Part shown: positions 1-6,753 of the stretch, piece by piece | Numbering within the stretch: position 1 is the first letter of the stretch | Layout of the letters: each line of letters opens with the position of its first letter | Source of the DNA: Roseovarius sp. UBA6167 | Lineage (GTDB): Bacteria > Pseudomonadota > Alphaproteobacteria > Rhodobacterales > Rhodobacteraceae | DNA: 11,363 bases | NCBI GenBank assembly: GCA_002428225.1 | Contig: DIUD01000006.1 | Location: 11,056-22,418, forward strand | Direction of reading: 5' to 3' | Notes under the pieces: model-generated | Seen by the model: the letters and a program-made list of their open reading frames with translations, nothing else | Databases searched by the model: none | What the model was told of the DNA's origin: nothing | Program-made: the position numbers and the translations under genes

Positions 1-510
1 CTCGGCATCGTCGGCATGGGGCGCATCGGGCAGGCGATCGCGCGGCGCTGTCATTTCGGGTTCGGCATGGAGGTGCTCTATTACAATCGCTCGCCTAAGG
101 TGGTCGATTTCCCCGCGCGGCAGGTGGAGAGCCTGGCCGCCCTGGCGGCGGCGGTGGATTTCCTGGTGCTGGCGGTGCCCGGCGGCGCCGCGACGCAGGG
201 GCTGATCGGGCGGCAGGTGCTGGCGGCGATGCGCCCCACGGCGCATCTGGTCAACATCGCGCGCGGCGACGTGGTGGACGAGGCCGCGCTGATCGAGACG
301 TTGCGCGAGGGGCGGATCGCGGGGGCGGGGCTTGATGTCTACGCGCGCGAACCCGAGGTGCCCGCGGCGCTGCGGGCGCTCGAAAACGTCACGCTGCTGC
401 CGCATCTGGGCACTGCCGCGCTCGAGGTGCGCGAGGCGATGGGGCTGATGGCGGTGGACAACCTGCGCGCCTTCTTCGCCGGCGAGGCGCTGCCGAACCC
501 GGTGGCGTGA
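1..510 (+). CDS. D-2-hydroxyacid dehydrogenase, C-terminal part (glyoxylate/hydroxypyruvate reductase type)
   Basis: The visible 169 residues are the NAD(P)-binding and C-terminal part of a D-isomer-specific 2-hydroxyacid dehydrogenase; the N-terminal part (roughly 150 residues in this family) lies outside the window. The frame is open from base 1. The Rossmann motif GMGRIG is at visible residues 5-10. The three catalytic positions of the family are present: Arg88 (in NIARGD), Glu117 (in AREPE) and His135 (in LPHLG). At the end of the second beta strand the sequence is YYNRS, without the acidic residue typical of NADH-specific enzymes, so NADP(H) preference is likely (inference). Members reduce glyoxylate or hydroxypyruvate to glycolate or D-glycerate in the cytosol; the substrate cannot be fixed from this fragment. 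It is convergent with recR, 48 bases away. Bases 513-531 could form a 6-bp GC hairpin but no T-run follows. Confidence 0.9.
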   Translation, partial: LGIVGMGRIGQAIARRCHFGFGMEVLYYNRSPKVVDFPARQVESLAALAAAVDFLVLAVPGGAATQGLIGRQVLAAMRPTAHLVNIARGDVVDEAALIETLREGRIAGAGLDVYAREPEVPAALRALENVTLLPHLGTAALEVREAMGLMAVDNLRAFFAGEALPNPVA

Positions 511-558
511 GGGCCCCGGCAAGGGCGGGGCGAGGCGGGGCGCGGGAAGATCGGCGGC

Positions 559-1152
559 TCAGAACGATTTGCGCGCCGCGAGCGCCGCGCTGATCGTGCC
601 ATCGTCGAGATAGTCGAGCTCGCCGCCGACGGGAACACCCTGGGCGAGCGATGTGAGCGTGACCTTGCCCTCAAGCTGATCGGCGATGTAATGGGCGGTG
701 GTCTGGCCATCGACGGTGGCGTTGAGCGCCAGGATCACCTCGGTGATCCCCTCGCCCTCGACGCGGGCGATGAGATCGGGGATGCGCAGCGTCTCGGGGC
801 CGATCTGATCGAGCGCCGAGAGCGCGCCGCCAAGGACGTGGTAGCGGCCCCGGAACGCCTGTCCGCGCTCCATCGCCCAGAGATCGGCCACGTCCTCGAC
901 CACGCAGATCTGGCCATTGGCGCGCCTGGGTGCGGCGCAGATGTCGCACACCTCCGCCATGCCGATATTGCCGCAGATGCGGCATTCGCGCGCGGTGGCG
1001 GCGACGCTCTGCATGAGATCGGCGAGCGGCGAGAGCAGCAGCGCGCGCTTGCGGATCATGTGCAGCACCGCGCGCCGCGCCGAACGCGGCCCGAGGCCGG
1101 GCAGGCGGGCCATCATGTCGATCAGGGCGTCGATGTCGCGGGTGCTGCTCAC
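559..1152 (-). CDS. recR: Recombination mediator protein RecR
   Basis: RecR acts with RecO (and RecF) to load RecA onto SSB-coated single-stranded gaps during recombinational repair. The 197-residue length is normal for the family. Visible in order: a helix-hairpin-helix with LPGLG at 17-21; a C4 zinc finger with Cys57, Cys60, Cys69 and Cys72; a Toprim domain from about 80 to 173, with VVED at 84-87 and an LGG at 107-109; and the C-terminal GGELDYLD segment at 177-184. The start is a GTG with a GGAG ribosome-binding site at 1164-1161, 8 bases upstream, which fixes this start. It is the last gene of the leftward dnaX-ybaB-recR group, 67 bases after the ybaB stop; this order is conserved in many bacteria and suggests co-transcription. 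The gene is intact and uses the same codons as its neighbours. Confidence 0.97.
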   Translation of the reverse strand: MSSTRDIDALIDMMARLPGLGPRSARRAVLHMIRKRALLLSPLADLMQSVAATARECRICGNIGMAEVCDICAAPRRANGQICVVEDVADLWAMERGQAFRGRYHVLGGALSALDQIGPETLRIPDLIARVEGEGITEVILALNATVDGQTTAHYIADQLEGKVTLTSLAQGVPVGGELDYLDDGTISAALAARKSF

Positions 1153-1182
1153 GGGCGTCGCTCCGGTGGCGAGGGCGGATTG

Positions 1183-1214
1183 CCTTCGGCGAGGATATTT
1201 GGGGCAAGATGAAG
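1183..1214 (+). repeat. Candidate dispersed intergenic motif (GAGGATATTT...AAGATGAAG)
   Basis: In the ybaB-recR gap a short AT-richer block stands out from the GC-rich surroundings: CCTTCGGC followed by GAGGATATTT, GGGGC and AAGATGAAG. I recall closely similar blocks lying between genes in many Rhodobacteraceae genomes, but this is from memory and unverified. Only one copy is visible in this window, so its repeat status rests on that recollection. It contains no convincing hairpin beyond a few bases. Confidence 0.4.
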
Positions 1215-1219
1215 CCGGC

Positions 1220-1564
1220 TCAGAACGGCAGTTTCATGTCCCTGGGCAGGCCCATCGATTCGGTGAGTTTGGCCATCTCTTCCCTGGCCTTGTCCTGCGC
1301 GCGCGATTGCGCGTCCTTGATCGCGGCAAGGATCAGATCCTCGACCACTTCCTTGTCGTCGGCGCTGAAGATCGACGGGTCGATGTCGAGCGCCTTCAAC
1401 TCGCCCTTGGCGGTGCAGGTGGCCTTGACCAGCCCCGCGCCCGATTCGCCGGTCACGGTGAGCATCTGCATCTCGTCCTGGAGCGCGGCCATCTTCTTCT
1501 GCATTTCCTGGGCGGCCTTCATCATCTTGGCCATGTCGCCCATCTGTCCCAGACCCTTGAACAT
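1220..1564 (-). CDS. ybaB: YbaB/EbfC family nucleoid-associated protein
   Basis: This is a small DNA-binding protein of the YbaB/EbfC family, which forms dimers gripping DNA with helical arms and coats the nucleoid. It has 114 residues from the chosen start, typical of the family. The N-terminus MFKGLGQMGDM is followed by a long Met-, Lys- and Gln-rich helix, then a beta-rich core with GESGAGLVKATCTAKGE and a C-terminal helix, as expected. Two ATG codons are possible: the one at 1573 directly abuts the AGGAG at 1578-1574 (zero spacing), while the one at 1564 sits 9 bases from it and matches the usual family N-terminus, so 1564 is preferred. It lies between dnaX (67-base gap) and recR (67-base gap) on the same strand, the classic arrangement. 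Its exact role next to RecR is not settled in the literature I know. Confidence 0.93.
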   Translation of the reverse strand: MFKGLGQMGDMAKMMKAAQEMQKKMAALQDEMQMLTVTGESGAGLVKATCTAKGELKALDIDPSIFSADDKEVVEDLILAAIKDAQSRAQDKAREEMAKLTESMGLPRDMKLPF

Positions 1565-1573
1565 GTCGGTCAT

Positions 1574-1578
1574 CTCCT
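1574..1578 (-). promoter_or_regulatory. Ribosome binding site of ybaB
   Basis: AGGAG on the minus strand. Its 9-base distance to the ATG at 1564, against zero distance to the ATG at 1573, decides the ybaB start. Confidence 0.7.
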
Positions 1579-1631
1579 GCTGAAAGGTTCGCTGCGGCTT
1601 TAAGCATATCGCGCGCGGTTTGGCGAGGCGC

Positions 1632-3374
1632 TCAGTCCTGCTCGAAGGGATCCCATTCGCTCTCGACTTCGGGCAGGGCCTCGGCGCCGGCCTCCGAGGC
1701 GATGTCCTGCGCGGTTCGGATCTCGCGGATCGCGGCCCCGGGAAAGGTGTCGAGCACGGCGCGCACCAGAGGGTGCTCGCGCGCCTGCGCCTCGAGCGCG
1801 GATTGCGCCGCCTCGCGGGCCTCGCGGATGGTGGGGGTGGTGGCCGAATTGACCAGGCTCACGGTCCAGCGTTGCCCGGTCCAGCGTTGCAGCGCCGCGC
1901 CGAGGCGCGGGGCAAGGTCGCCGGGCGCGTCGGGGGTCGGGGTGAACTCGATCCGGCCCGGGCGGTAGGCGGCAAGCCGCAGGCAGCCTTCGATCTCGAT
2001 CAGGAGGCGCGCGTCGCGCCGGGCGCGGATGAGGTCGAGCACCGCGTCGAAAGTCGGATAGGCGGCAAGCGCGATGTCCTGCGCGGGGGCCGTGGCCGTG
2101 GCGGGGCCGGTGCCGCGACGGGTTTGCAGGGCGGCGCGGGGGGCGGCGGGCGCGCCCTGCGGGGCGGCGCGCGGGCCAGAGCCGGAGCCGCCGCCGGGGC
2201 CGGGCGGGGGCGTGTCGCGCAACTGGCGCACGAGGTCTTCGGGCGCGGGCAGGTCGGCCACATGGGTCAGCCGGATCACCGCCATCTCGGCGGCCATCAT
2301 GGCGTTGGGGGCGGCGGCCACCTCTTCCAGCGCCTTGAGCAGCATCTGCCACGTCCGCGTAAGCACGCGCATCGGCAGACCTGCGGCCATCGCCTGCCCG
2401 CGCGCGCGCTCGTCGGGGCCGATGGTGGGGTCATCGGCGGCATCGGGCGTGATCTTGACCACGCTCACCCAATGGGTGATCTCGGCCAGGTCGCGCAGCA
2501 CGGCGAGCGGGTCGGCCCCTTCGCCATATTGCGCGCCGAGTTCGCTGAGCGCGCCCGCGGCGTCGCCCTTCATGATGAGATCGAACAGGTCGAGCACGCG
2601 GCCCCGGTCGGCGAGGCCCAGCATGGCGCGGACCTGTTCCGCCGTCGTCTCGCCCGCGCCGTGGGAAATTGCCTGGTCCAGAAGCGAGGTGGCATCGCGC
2701 GCCGAGCCTTCGGCGGCCCGCGTGATCAGCGCGAGCGCCTCGTCGGTGATCTGCGCGCCTTCGGCCCCGGCGATGCGCTGCAAGAGGCCGATCATCACCT
2801 CCGGCTCGATCCGGCGCAGATCGAACCGCTGGCAGCGCGAGAGCACGGTGACCGGCACCTTGCGGATCTCGGTGGTGGCGAAGATGAATTTCACATGCGC
2901 GGGCGGTTCTTCCAGCGTCTTGAGCAGCGCGTTGAAGGCGGAGGTGCTGAGCATGTGCACCTCGTCGATGATGTAGATCTTGTAGCGGGCGCTGGCGGCG
3001 CGGTAGTGCACGCTCTCGATGATTTCGCGGATGTCGCCAACGCCGGTGCGCGAGGCCGCGTCCATCTCCATCACATCGACATGGCGGCCCTCCATGATCG
3101 CCACGCAATGCTCGCACGCACCGCATGGTTCTGTCGTCGGGCCGCCGGTGCCGTCGGGGCCGATGCAGTTCATGCCCTTGGCGATGATCCGCGCCGTGGT
3201 GGTCTTGCCGGTGCCGCGGATGCCGGTCATGATGAAGGCCTGCGCGATGCGGTCGGCCTTGAATGCGTTTTTCAGCGTGCGCACCATCGCGTCCTGGCCG
3301 ACGAGATCGGCGAAGGTCTCGGGGCGGTATTTCCGCGCGAGGACCTGATAGCCGGACTGAAGGGGCTGCGACAT
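1632..3374 (-). CDS. dnaX: DNA polymerase III subunit gamma/tau
   Basis: DnaX is the motor subunit of the clamp loader, opening the beta clamp and, as tau, tying polymerase cores to the helicase. The 580-residue protein shows the AAA+ core: Walker A GIRGTGKTT at 51-59, the clamp-loader zinc module Cys70, Cys84, Cys87 and Cys90, Walker B IIDEVH at 135-140, and the LSRC motif with Arg180. A collar region follows to about 385. Then comes a flexible Pro/Gly/Ala-rich linker (about 388-432) and a tau-type C-terminal domain (about 433-580) ending in an acidic tail. I see no A-rich slippery heptamer of the E. coli type, so a frameshifted gamma form is not evident. The ATG at 3374 has an AAAGG about 8 bases upstream. 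It heads the dnaX-ybaB-recR group and lies 141 bases downstream of ffs on the same strand. Confidence 0.97.
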   Translation of the reverse strand: MSQPLQSGYQVLARKYRPETFADLVGQDAMVRTLKNAFKADRIAQAFIMTGIRGTGKTTTARIIAKGMNCIGPDGTGGPTTEPCGACEHCVAIMEGRHVDVMEMDAASRTGVGDIREIIESVHYRAASARYKIYIIDEVHMLSTSAFNALLKTLEEPPAHVKFIFATTEIRKVPVTVLSRCQRFDLRRIEPEVMIGLLQRIAGAEGAQITDEALALITRAAEGSARDATSLLDQAISHGAGETTAEQVRAMLGLADRGRVLDLFDLIMKGDAAGALSELGAQYGEGADPLAVLRDLAEITHWVSVVKITPDAADDPTIGPDERARGQAMAAGLPMRVLTRTWQMLLKALEEVAAAPNAMMAAEMAVIRLTHVADLPAPEDLVRQLRDTPPPGPGGGSGSGPRAAPQGAPAAPRAALQTRRGTGPATATAPAQDIALAAYPTFDAVLDLIRARRDARLLIEIEGCLRLAAYRPGRIEFTPTPDAPGDLAPRLGAALQRWTGQRWTVSLVNSATTPTIREAREAAQSALEAQAREHPLVRAVLDTFPGAAIREIRTAQDIASEAGAEALPEVESEWDPFEQD

Positions 3375-3453
3375 GCGTGGGGCCTTTCTGACTCGTCTCC
3401 TGCGAATCTAAGGCCGGGGGCGCGGGCCGTCCACCTTGCTTTTCGGGGCAGGT

Positions 3454-3514
3454 GCGGTGCGGGGGCGCGTGCCCTTGCCGGAGGCGGTGCTGGCGCGCCT
3501 GCGCGGTGCGGGGG
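3454..3514. repeat. Direct repeat of 12 bases in the ffs-dnaX spacer
   Basis: GCGGTGCGGGGG occurs at 3454-3465 and again at 3503-3514, 49 bases apart (given as read on the plus strand). The surrounding 141-base spacer between ffs and dnaX contains no open reading frame of note and no hairpin followed by a T-run on the minus strand. The repeat may simply reflect low-complexity GC-rich sequence. Confidence 0.4.
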
Positions 3515-3515
3515 G

Positions 3516-3610
3516 TGAGAGGCTGACAACGACCCAAGCGAGGCTCGTTACGGCTGCTTCCTTCCGGATCTGACCGGGTTTGCGAGGCGCCTGCCCGCGC
3601 CAACCTCTCA
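3516..3610 (-). ncRNA. ffs: Signal recognition particle RNA (small bacterial 4.5S type)
   Basis: This RNA binds Ffh and guides membrane-protein ribosomes to FtsY at the inner membrane. The diagnostic Ffh-binding domain IV lies at 3575-3552: a GGTCAG strand, a CCGGAAGG tip with the GGAA tetraloop, and the AGCAGCC return strand. The ends pair as a closing stem, TGAGAGG at 3610-3604 with CCTCTCA at 3522-3516, giving about 95 nucleotides, a normal size for the short SRP RNA of alphaproteobacteria. There is no Alu domain. The 5' end coincides with the TGA stop of the upstream cpdB-like gene, and a good sigma-70 promoter precedes it inside that gene. No clear intrinsic terminator follows, so some readthrough into dnaX is possible. 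Exact ends are inferred from the stem and promoter. Confidence 0.95.
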
Positions 3611-5611
3611 ACGGCGCATATAGGCGGCGGCTGGGGGATTCGCAAGAGAGGGGCGCGTATCCGATGACAGGGGCAGCGAGAGGCGCAGGAAGCCGCTGTC
3701 GTCAAGGCCGCAATCGCGCGCGCCAAGGGCCTCGATCTCCTCGGGAAAGGCGCGCAGGCCGGGGCCGGTGGCGACCGTCACGCGTGTCTCGGGCATCGCG
3801 GCAAGGCGCCATGTGCCGCGCGTCGCGGGGCTGATCGGGCCGCGGGTGGCGACGTAATCGGCGATCAGGTCGCGCACGGGGCGGGTTGACTGGTGGATCA
3901 GCCCGTGTTCGGCCAGCGGCAGGAACGGCCCGCCGCCCCAGGCGCGATAGGAATTGGTGGCGATCACGAAGCGGTCGCCGTCGGCCACGGCGCGGCCCTG
4001 ATGCGTGAGGTCGCGGATGCGCCGCGCCTGCGGCGCGATCAGCGCGCCGGTGAGGTCGTATCGCGCCGGCGCGGTGAGCTCGATGGTGTAGGACAGCCCG
4101 TCGATCACGTCGAAGACATGGCCGGGAATGGCGGGATCATGGAGCGCCTGCCCGGGCGCGCCGGGCGTGATCTGGTTGAAGCAGATCGCCGCGCGTTCGA
4201 GCCAGTCGCGCACCTCTGCCCCGGTGACGAGCACGCCGCACAGCGTGTTGGGAAAGCCGTAGAGATCGGCGATGTTGCGCAGCCGCAGCGGGCCTGCGGG
4301 AATGTCGGTGAAATGATCCGGCCCGCCGCGCCCGCCGGTCTTGAAGGGCGCCGAGGCCGACAGCAGCGGCAGCGCGGCATGGGGCGTGTCGTGGATGGCC
4401 TCGGCCAGCGCCGCCGCCTGGGCGGCGTTGACGAGGGCAAGGCCGGGATCGTCGCGCACCATTGCCAGATAGCTGTGCAGCGGCGCGCGCGTCTCGCCAA
4501 GTGTGCGCTCGGTCAGGCGCAGGGTGTGGGCGTGCGCGCGGGCGAGCGCGCGGGTGAGGCGCGGGAAGGGCGCGGCCTCGGTTGCCGGGCGCAGCGCGAC
4601 GGCGTGATCGACGACATGCCAGCCGGTCGCCTCGTGGCAAAGGTGTAGGTCGATCTGCCCGAGATGCGAGGCGGCATAGCCCGGCTTGACGCAGGGCACA
4701 CCGTAAAGCGTGCCGCGCGCGACATCCGCGCCGGGCGTGTCGGCGTGGTCGGGGCCGGGAAAGATCCGGTGGCTGTGCCCGGCGATCAGCGCGTCGATGC
4801 CGGGCACACGCGCCAGCGCGCGCGCCGCGTTCTCCATGCCGGGCCGGGCCGGGCCGGGGTCGATTCCGGTATGGGCCAGCGCCACGACGATATCGGCGCC
4901 GCGCGCGCGCAGCTCGGGCACCCAGTGGCGGGCGGTCTCGACCATGTCGCGGGTGGTCAGGCGGCCCGCGAGATGGGCATGATCCCAGACCGTCGCCTGC
5001 GGCGGCGTCAGGCCGATGAGGCCGATGCGGATCTCGTGGCTGCTGCCGTCAGCCGCACGCAGGTGGCGCGTCACGATCGCGACCGGCGCCACGAAGGGCG
5101 TATCGGCGAGCGGCGTGGCCCCTTGCGCGCGCACGGCATTGGCGCAGAGCACGGGGAATCGCGCCTCGGCCAGCGTATCGGCGAGCCAGTCGAGGCCGAA
5201 ATTGAACTCGTGATTGCCCAGCGCCGCGGCGTCATAGCCCATGAGGTTCATTGCCCGGATGACGGGATGTTTGCCGCGCCAGCCCTGACCGGGCCGCGCG
5301 GTGAGATCGGTGAGCGGCGTGCCCTGGAGGAAGTCGCCATTGTCGAGCAGCAGGCAGTTTTCGGCGCCCGCCTCGGTGCGCGCGCGCTCGACGAGCGTGG
5401 CGATACGCACAAGCGCGGCGTGCGCGTCGCGCCGCCCGGTAAAGTAATCCTGCGGCAGGATATGCCCGTGCACGTCCGATGTCGCCAGAAGGCGCAGCGT
5501 GATCCGTGGCCCGGTCGTCGGCGGCGATTCGGGTGCGGGCGCGATATTTGACAAGGCGTTGACCTGCGACTGGGAAGAAAGAACGGTGACCCGGTCGGCC
5601 GGGACTGACAT
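3608..5611 (-). CDS. cpdB: CpdB-like 2',3'-cyclic-nucleotide 2'-phosphodiesterase/3'-nucleotidase
   Basis: The protein combines a calcineurin-like metallophosphatase domain with a 5'-nucleotidase C-terminal substrate domain, the CpdB/UshA architecture. From the ATG at 5611 it has 667 residues. Metal-binding motifs are in order: DVHGH 46-50, GDFLQG 92-97, GNHEFNFG 132-139, AHTG around His247 and GHSH 278-281. The C-terminal domain contains FKTGGRGGP, the NIADLYGFPN segment and NSYRAWGGGPF, which stack and hold the base in relatives. CpdB hydrolyses 2',3'-cyclic nucleotides and 3'-nucleotides to nucleosides, usually in the periplasm. No signal peptide is present, and a TAA at 5653-5651 blocks any N-terminal extension beyond a TTG at 5644, so this one looks cytoplasmic. 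Neither start has a clear ribosome-binding site. The TGA overlaps the 5' end of ffs. The family is certain; the exact substrate is inferred. Confidence 0.88.
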   Translation of the reverse strand: MSVPADRVTVLSSQSQVNALSNIAPAPESPPTTGPRITLRLLATSDVHGHILPQDYFTGRRDAHAALVRIATLVERARTEAGAENCLLLDNGDFLQGTPLTDLTARPGQGWRGKHPVIRAMNLMGYDAAALGNHEFNFGLDWLADTLAEARFPVLCANAVRAQGATPLADTPFVAPVAIVTRHLRAADGSSHEIRIGLIGLTPPQATVWDHAHLAGRLTTRDMVETARHWVPELRARGADIVVALAHTGIDPGPARPGMENAARALARVPGIDALIAGHSHRIFPGPDHADTPGADVARGTLYGVPCVKPGYAASHLGQIDLHLCHEATGWHVVDHAVALRPATEAAPFPRLTRALARAHAHTLRLTERTLGETRAPLHSYLAMVRDDPGLALVNAAQAAALAEAIHDTPHAALPLLSASAPFKTGGRGGPDHFTDIPAGPLRLRNIADLYGFPNTLCGVLVTGAEVRDWLERAAICFNQITPGAPGQALHDPAIPGHVFDVIDGLSYTIELTAPARYDLTGALIAPQARRIRDLTHQGRAVADGDRFVIATNSYRAWGGGPFLPLAEHGLIHQSTRPVRDLIADYVATRGPISPATRGTWRLAAMPETRVTVATGPGLRAFPEEIEALGARDCGLDDSGFLRLSLPLSSDTRPSLANPPAAAYMRR
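3617..3645 (-). promoter_or_regulatory. Sigma-70-type promoter of ffs, inside the cpdB coding region
   Basis: On the minus strand TTGCGA (3645-3640) and TATATG (3622-3617) are separated by exactly 17 bases. Six bases (3616-3611) then lead to the predicted RNA 5' end at 3610-3609, the usual distance. The -10 hexamer doubles as the Tyr-Met codons near the C-terminus of the cpdB-like protein. This agreement with the independently derived RNA end makes the call fairly strong, though it is not experimentally shown. Confidence 0.75.
4839..4858. repeat. Pentanucleotide repeat CCGGG x4 within cpdB
   Basis: Four perfect tandem copies of CCGGG lie in the cpdB-like coding region, encoding a Pro/Gly/Ala-rich turn around residues 251-259. 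Because the unit is not a multiple of three, loss or gain of one copy would shift the frame. Four copies is short for a phase-variable tract. Confidence 0.6.
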
Positions 5612-5658
5612 GGTGGGCCGAGTGGCGATGCGGGTATATGACAAGATCGGTTAATCCG

Positions 5659-5681
5659 ATACAATACCCCATAGGTTGTAT
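5659..5681. promoter_or_regulatory. Candidate operator: inverted repeat ATACAA-N11-TTGTAT
   Basis: Perfect 6-base arms at 5659-5664 and 5676-5681 are separated by 11 bases in the divergent region between the cpdB-like gene and nudC. The left arm, read on the minus strand as TTGTAT, could also be a -35 element for cpdB, with TCATAT 17 bases further (5641-5636). The AT-rich symmetrical layout fits a dimeric regulator site, but the arms are short and chance is not excluded. Confidence 0.35.
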
Positions 5682-5726
5682 TACTTGATTGTTTTAGCGC
5701 CAGGGGCGAGCGATCCGGCTCTTGCC

Positions 5727-5754
5727 TTGTTCCTCATGCCAGTGCCACTAATAC
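5727..5754 (+). promoter_or_regulatory. Candidate nudC promoter
   Basis: TTGTTC (5727-5732) and TAATAC (5749-5754) are separated by 16 bases. A start near 5761 would give a leader of about 14 bases carrying only the strong ribosome-binding site. Both hexamers deviate from consensus, so this is a moderate call. Confidence 0.45.
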
Positions 5755-5763
5755 ATGACGAAC

Positions 5764-5770
5764 GAGGAGG
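5764..5770 (+). promoter_or_regulatory. Ribosome binding site of nudC
   Basis: GAGGAGG lies 4 bases before the ATG at 5775. It is the strongest such site in the left half of the window and rules out the longer in-frame N-terminus upstream. Confidence 0.8.
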
Positions 5771-5774
5771 TTGT

Positions 5775-6746
5775 ATGCGACACGCGGAAGAGGTGACGTT
5801 CGGGGGCTCGGCGCTGGACCGGGCCGACGATATTCGCGGCGATGAGGGCGCGATTGCGATGGCGCTGGCCGAGGGGCGGGCGCGCTCGGTCGTGCTCTGG
5901 CGCGGCAAGCCGCTTCTGGCGGCGCCGGGGTTCGATGCGCTGGTGACGCTTTCGCCCGATCATCCGCTGCTGAGGCGCTACAAGGTGCCGCCGATCCTGC
6001 TCGGGCGCGACGAGGGGGGCGATCTCATTCTTGCCCACGACATCTCGGCCTGGGTGCCGCCGGGGCTCGAGCCTGATCGGCTCGACAGTTTCCTCGACGC
6101 CTCGGAACAGGCGCATCCCGACCTGCCCGAGGGCGCGGTCTTTGCCGAGTTGCGTCAGGTGATGGCGCATCTTTCGCCGCGCGATGCGGAACTGGCCGCG
6201 ACCGCCAGGGCGATCTTCGGCTGGCACGAGAGCCACCGCCACTGCGCACGCTGCGGCGCGCGAAGCCGGATGATCCGCGCGGGCTGGCAGCGCGCCTGCG
6301 ACGATTGCGGCGCGCAGCATTTCCCGCGCACCGATCCGGTGGCGATCATGCTCGTCACTCGTGGCAATTCGGTGCTGATGGGGCGCTCTCATGGCTGGCC
6401 TGCGGGGATGTATTCGCTGCTGGCCGGGTTCATCGAGCCGGGCGAGACGATGGAGGCCGCCGTGCGCCGCGAGGTCTGGGAAGAGGCGGGGGTGCGCGTC
6501 GGGCGCGTCAGCTATCTGGCAAGCCAGCCCTGGCCCTTTCCCGCCTCGCTGATGCTGGGCTGTCGCGGCGAGGCGCTGAGCGAGGCGATCACGATCGACC
6601 CCAACGAGATCGAGGACGCGCGCTGGATGAGCCGCGAGGAGATTCTTGCCGCCTTTGCGGGGGAACATCCCGAGGTGTTGCCCGCGCGCAAGGGGGCGAT
6701 GGCGCATTTCCTGCTCGAGAACTGGCTTGCCGACCGGCTCGATTGA
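5775..6746 (+). CDS. nudC: NAD(+) diphosphatase / NAD-RNA decapping hydrolase NudC
   Basis: NudC splits NAD(H) into NMN(H) and AMP and, in E. coli, removes NAD caps from RNA 5' ends. The 323-residue protein has an N-terminal NudC-type domain (about 1-130), a zinc ribbon with Cys157, Cys160, Cys175 and Cys178, and the Nudix hydrolase domain. The full Nudix box occupies 218-240: Gly218, Glu224, Arg232-Glu233, Glu236-Glu237 and Gly239. Downstream SQPWPFP at 250-256, the array that distinguishes NADH pyrophosphatases from other Nudix enzymes, is intact. The length is a little above E. coli NudC because of a longer N-terminal domain, as is common in alphaproteobacteria. The start is set by GAGGAGG 4 bases upstream. 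It is divergent from the cpdB-like gene and followed after 48 bases by a same-strand SRPBCC gene, so the two may share a transcript. Confidence 0.96.
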   Translation: MRHAEEVTFGGSALDRADDIRGDEGAIAMALAEGRARSVVLWRGKPLLAAPGFDALVTLSPDHPLLRRYKVPPILLGRDEGGDLILAHDISAWVPPGLEPDRLDSFLDASEQAHPDLPEGAVFAELRQVMAHLSPRDAELAATARAIFGWHESHRHCARCGARSRMIRAGWQRACDDCGAQHFPRTDPVAIMLVTRGNSVLMGRSHGWPAGMYSLLAGFIEPGETMEAAVRREVWEEAGVRVGRVSYLASQPWPFPASLMLGCRGEALSEAITIDPNEIEDARWMSREEILAAFAGEHPEVLPARKGAMAHFLLENWLADRLD

Positions 6747-6753
6747 GGCGAGA

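Noticed and set aside
513..531. Hairpin GCCCCG/CGGGGC between the dehydrogenase and recR.
   Set aside because: Only six pairs, with no T-run on either strand; common by chance in sequence this rich in G and C.
1862..1890. Near-perfect tandem repeat of 15 bases in dnaX (CGGTCCAGCGTTGC twice).
   Set aside because: It encodes QRWTG-QRWTV in the tau domain. I believe a WTG-x-RW motif is normal there, so the DNA repeat is probably coincidental codon use.
2150..2230. Possible programmed frameshift site for a gamma form of DnaX in the Pro/Gly-rich linker.
   Set aside because: No A-rich slippery heptamer with a downstream hairpin of the known kind is visible; only GC runs typical of such a linker.
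1620..3518. A 632-codon open frame on the plus strand opposite dnaX.
   Set aside because: Same codon-aligned shadow effect; the Gly/Ala/Arg-rich translation shows no domain, whereas dnaX is unmistakable.
5676..5774. A 33-residue N-terminal extension of nudC starting from TTG at 5676.
   Set aside because: It has no ribosome-binding site, overlaps the candidate promoter, and is not part of the NudC family; GAGGAGG before 5775 fixes the start.
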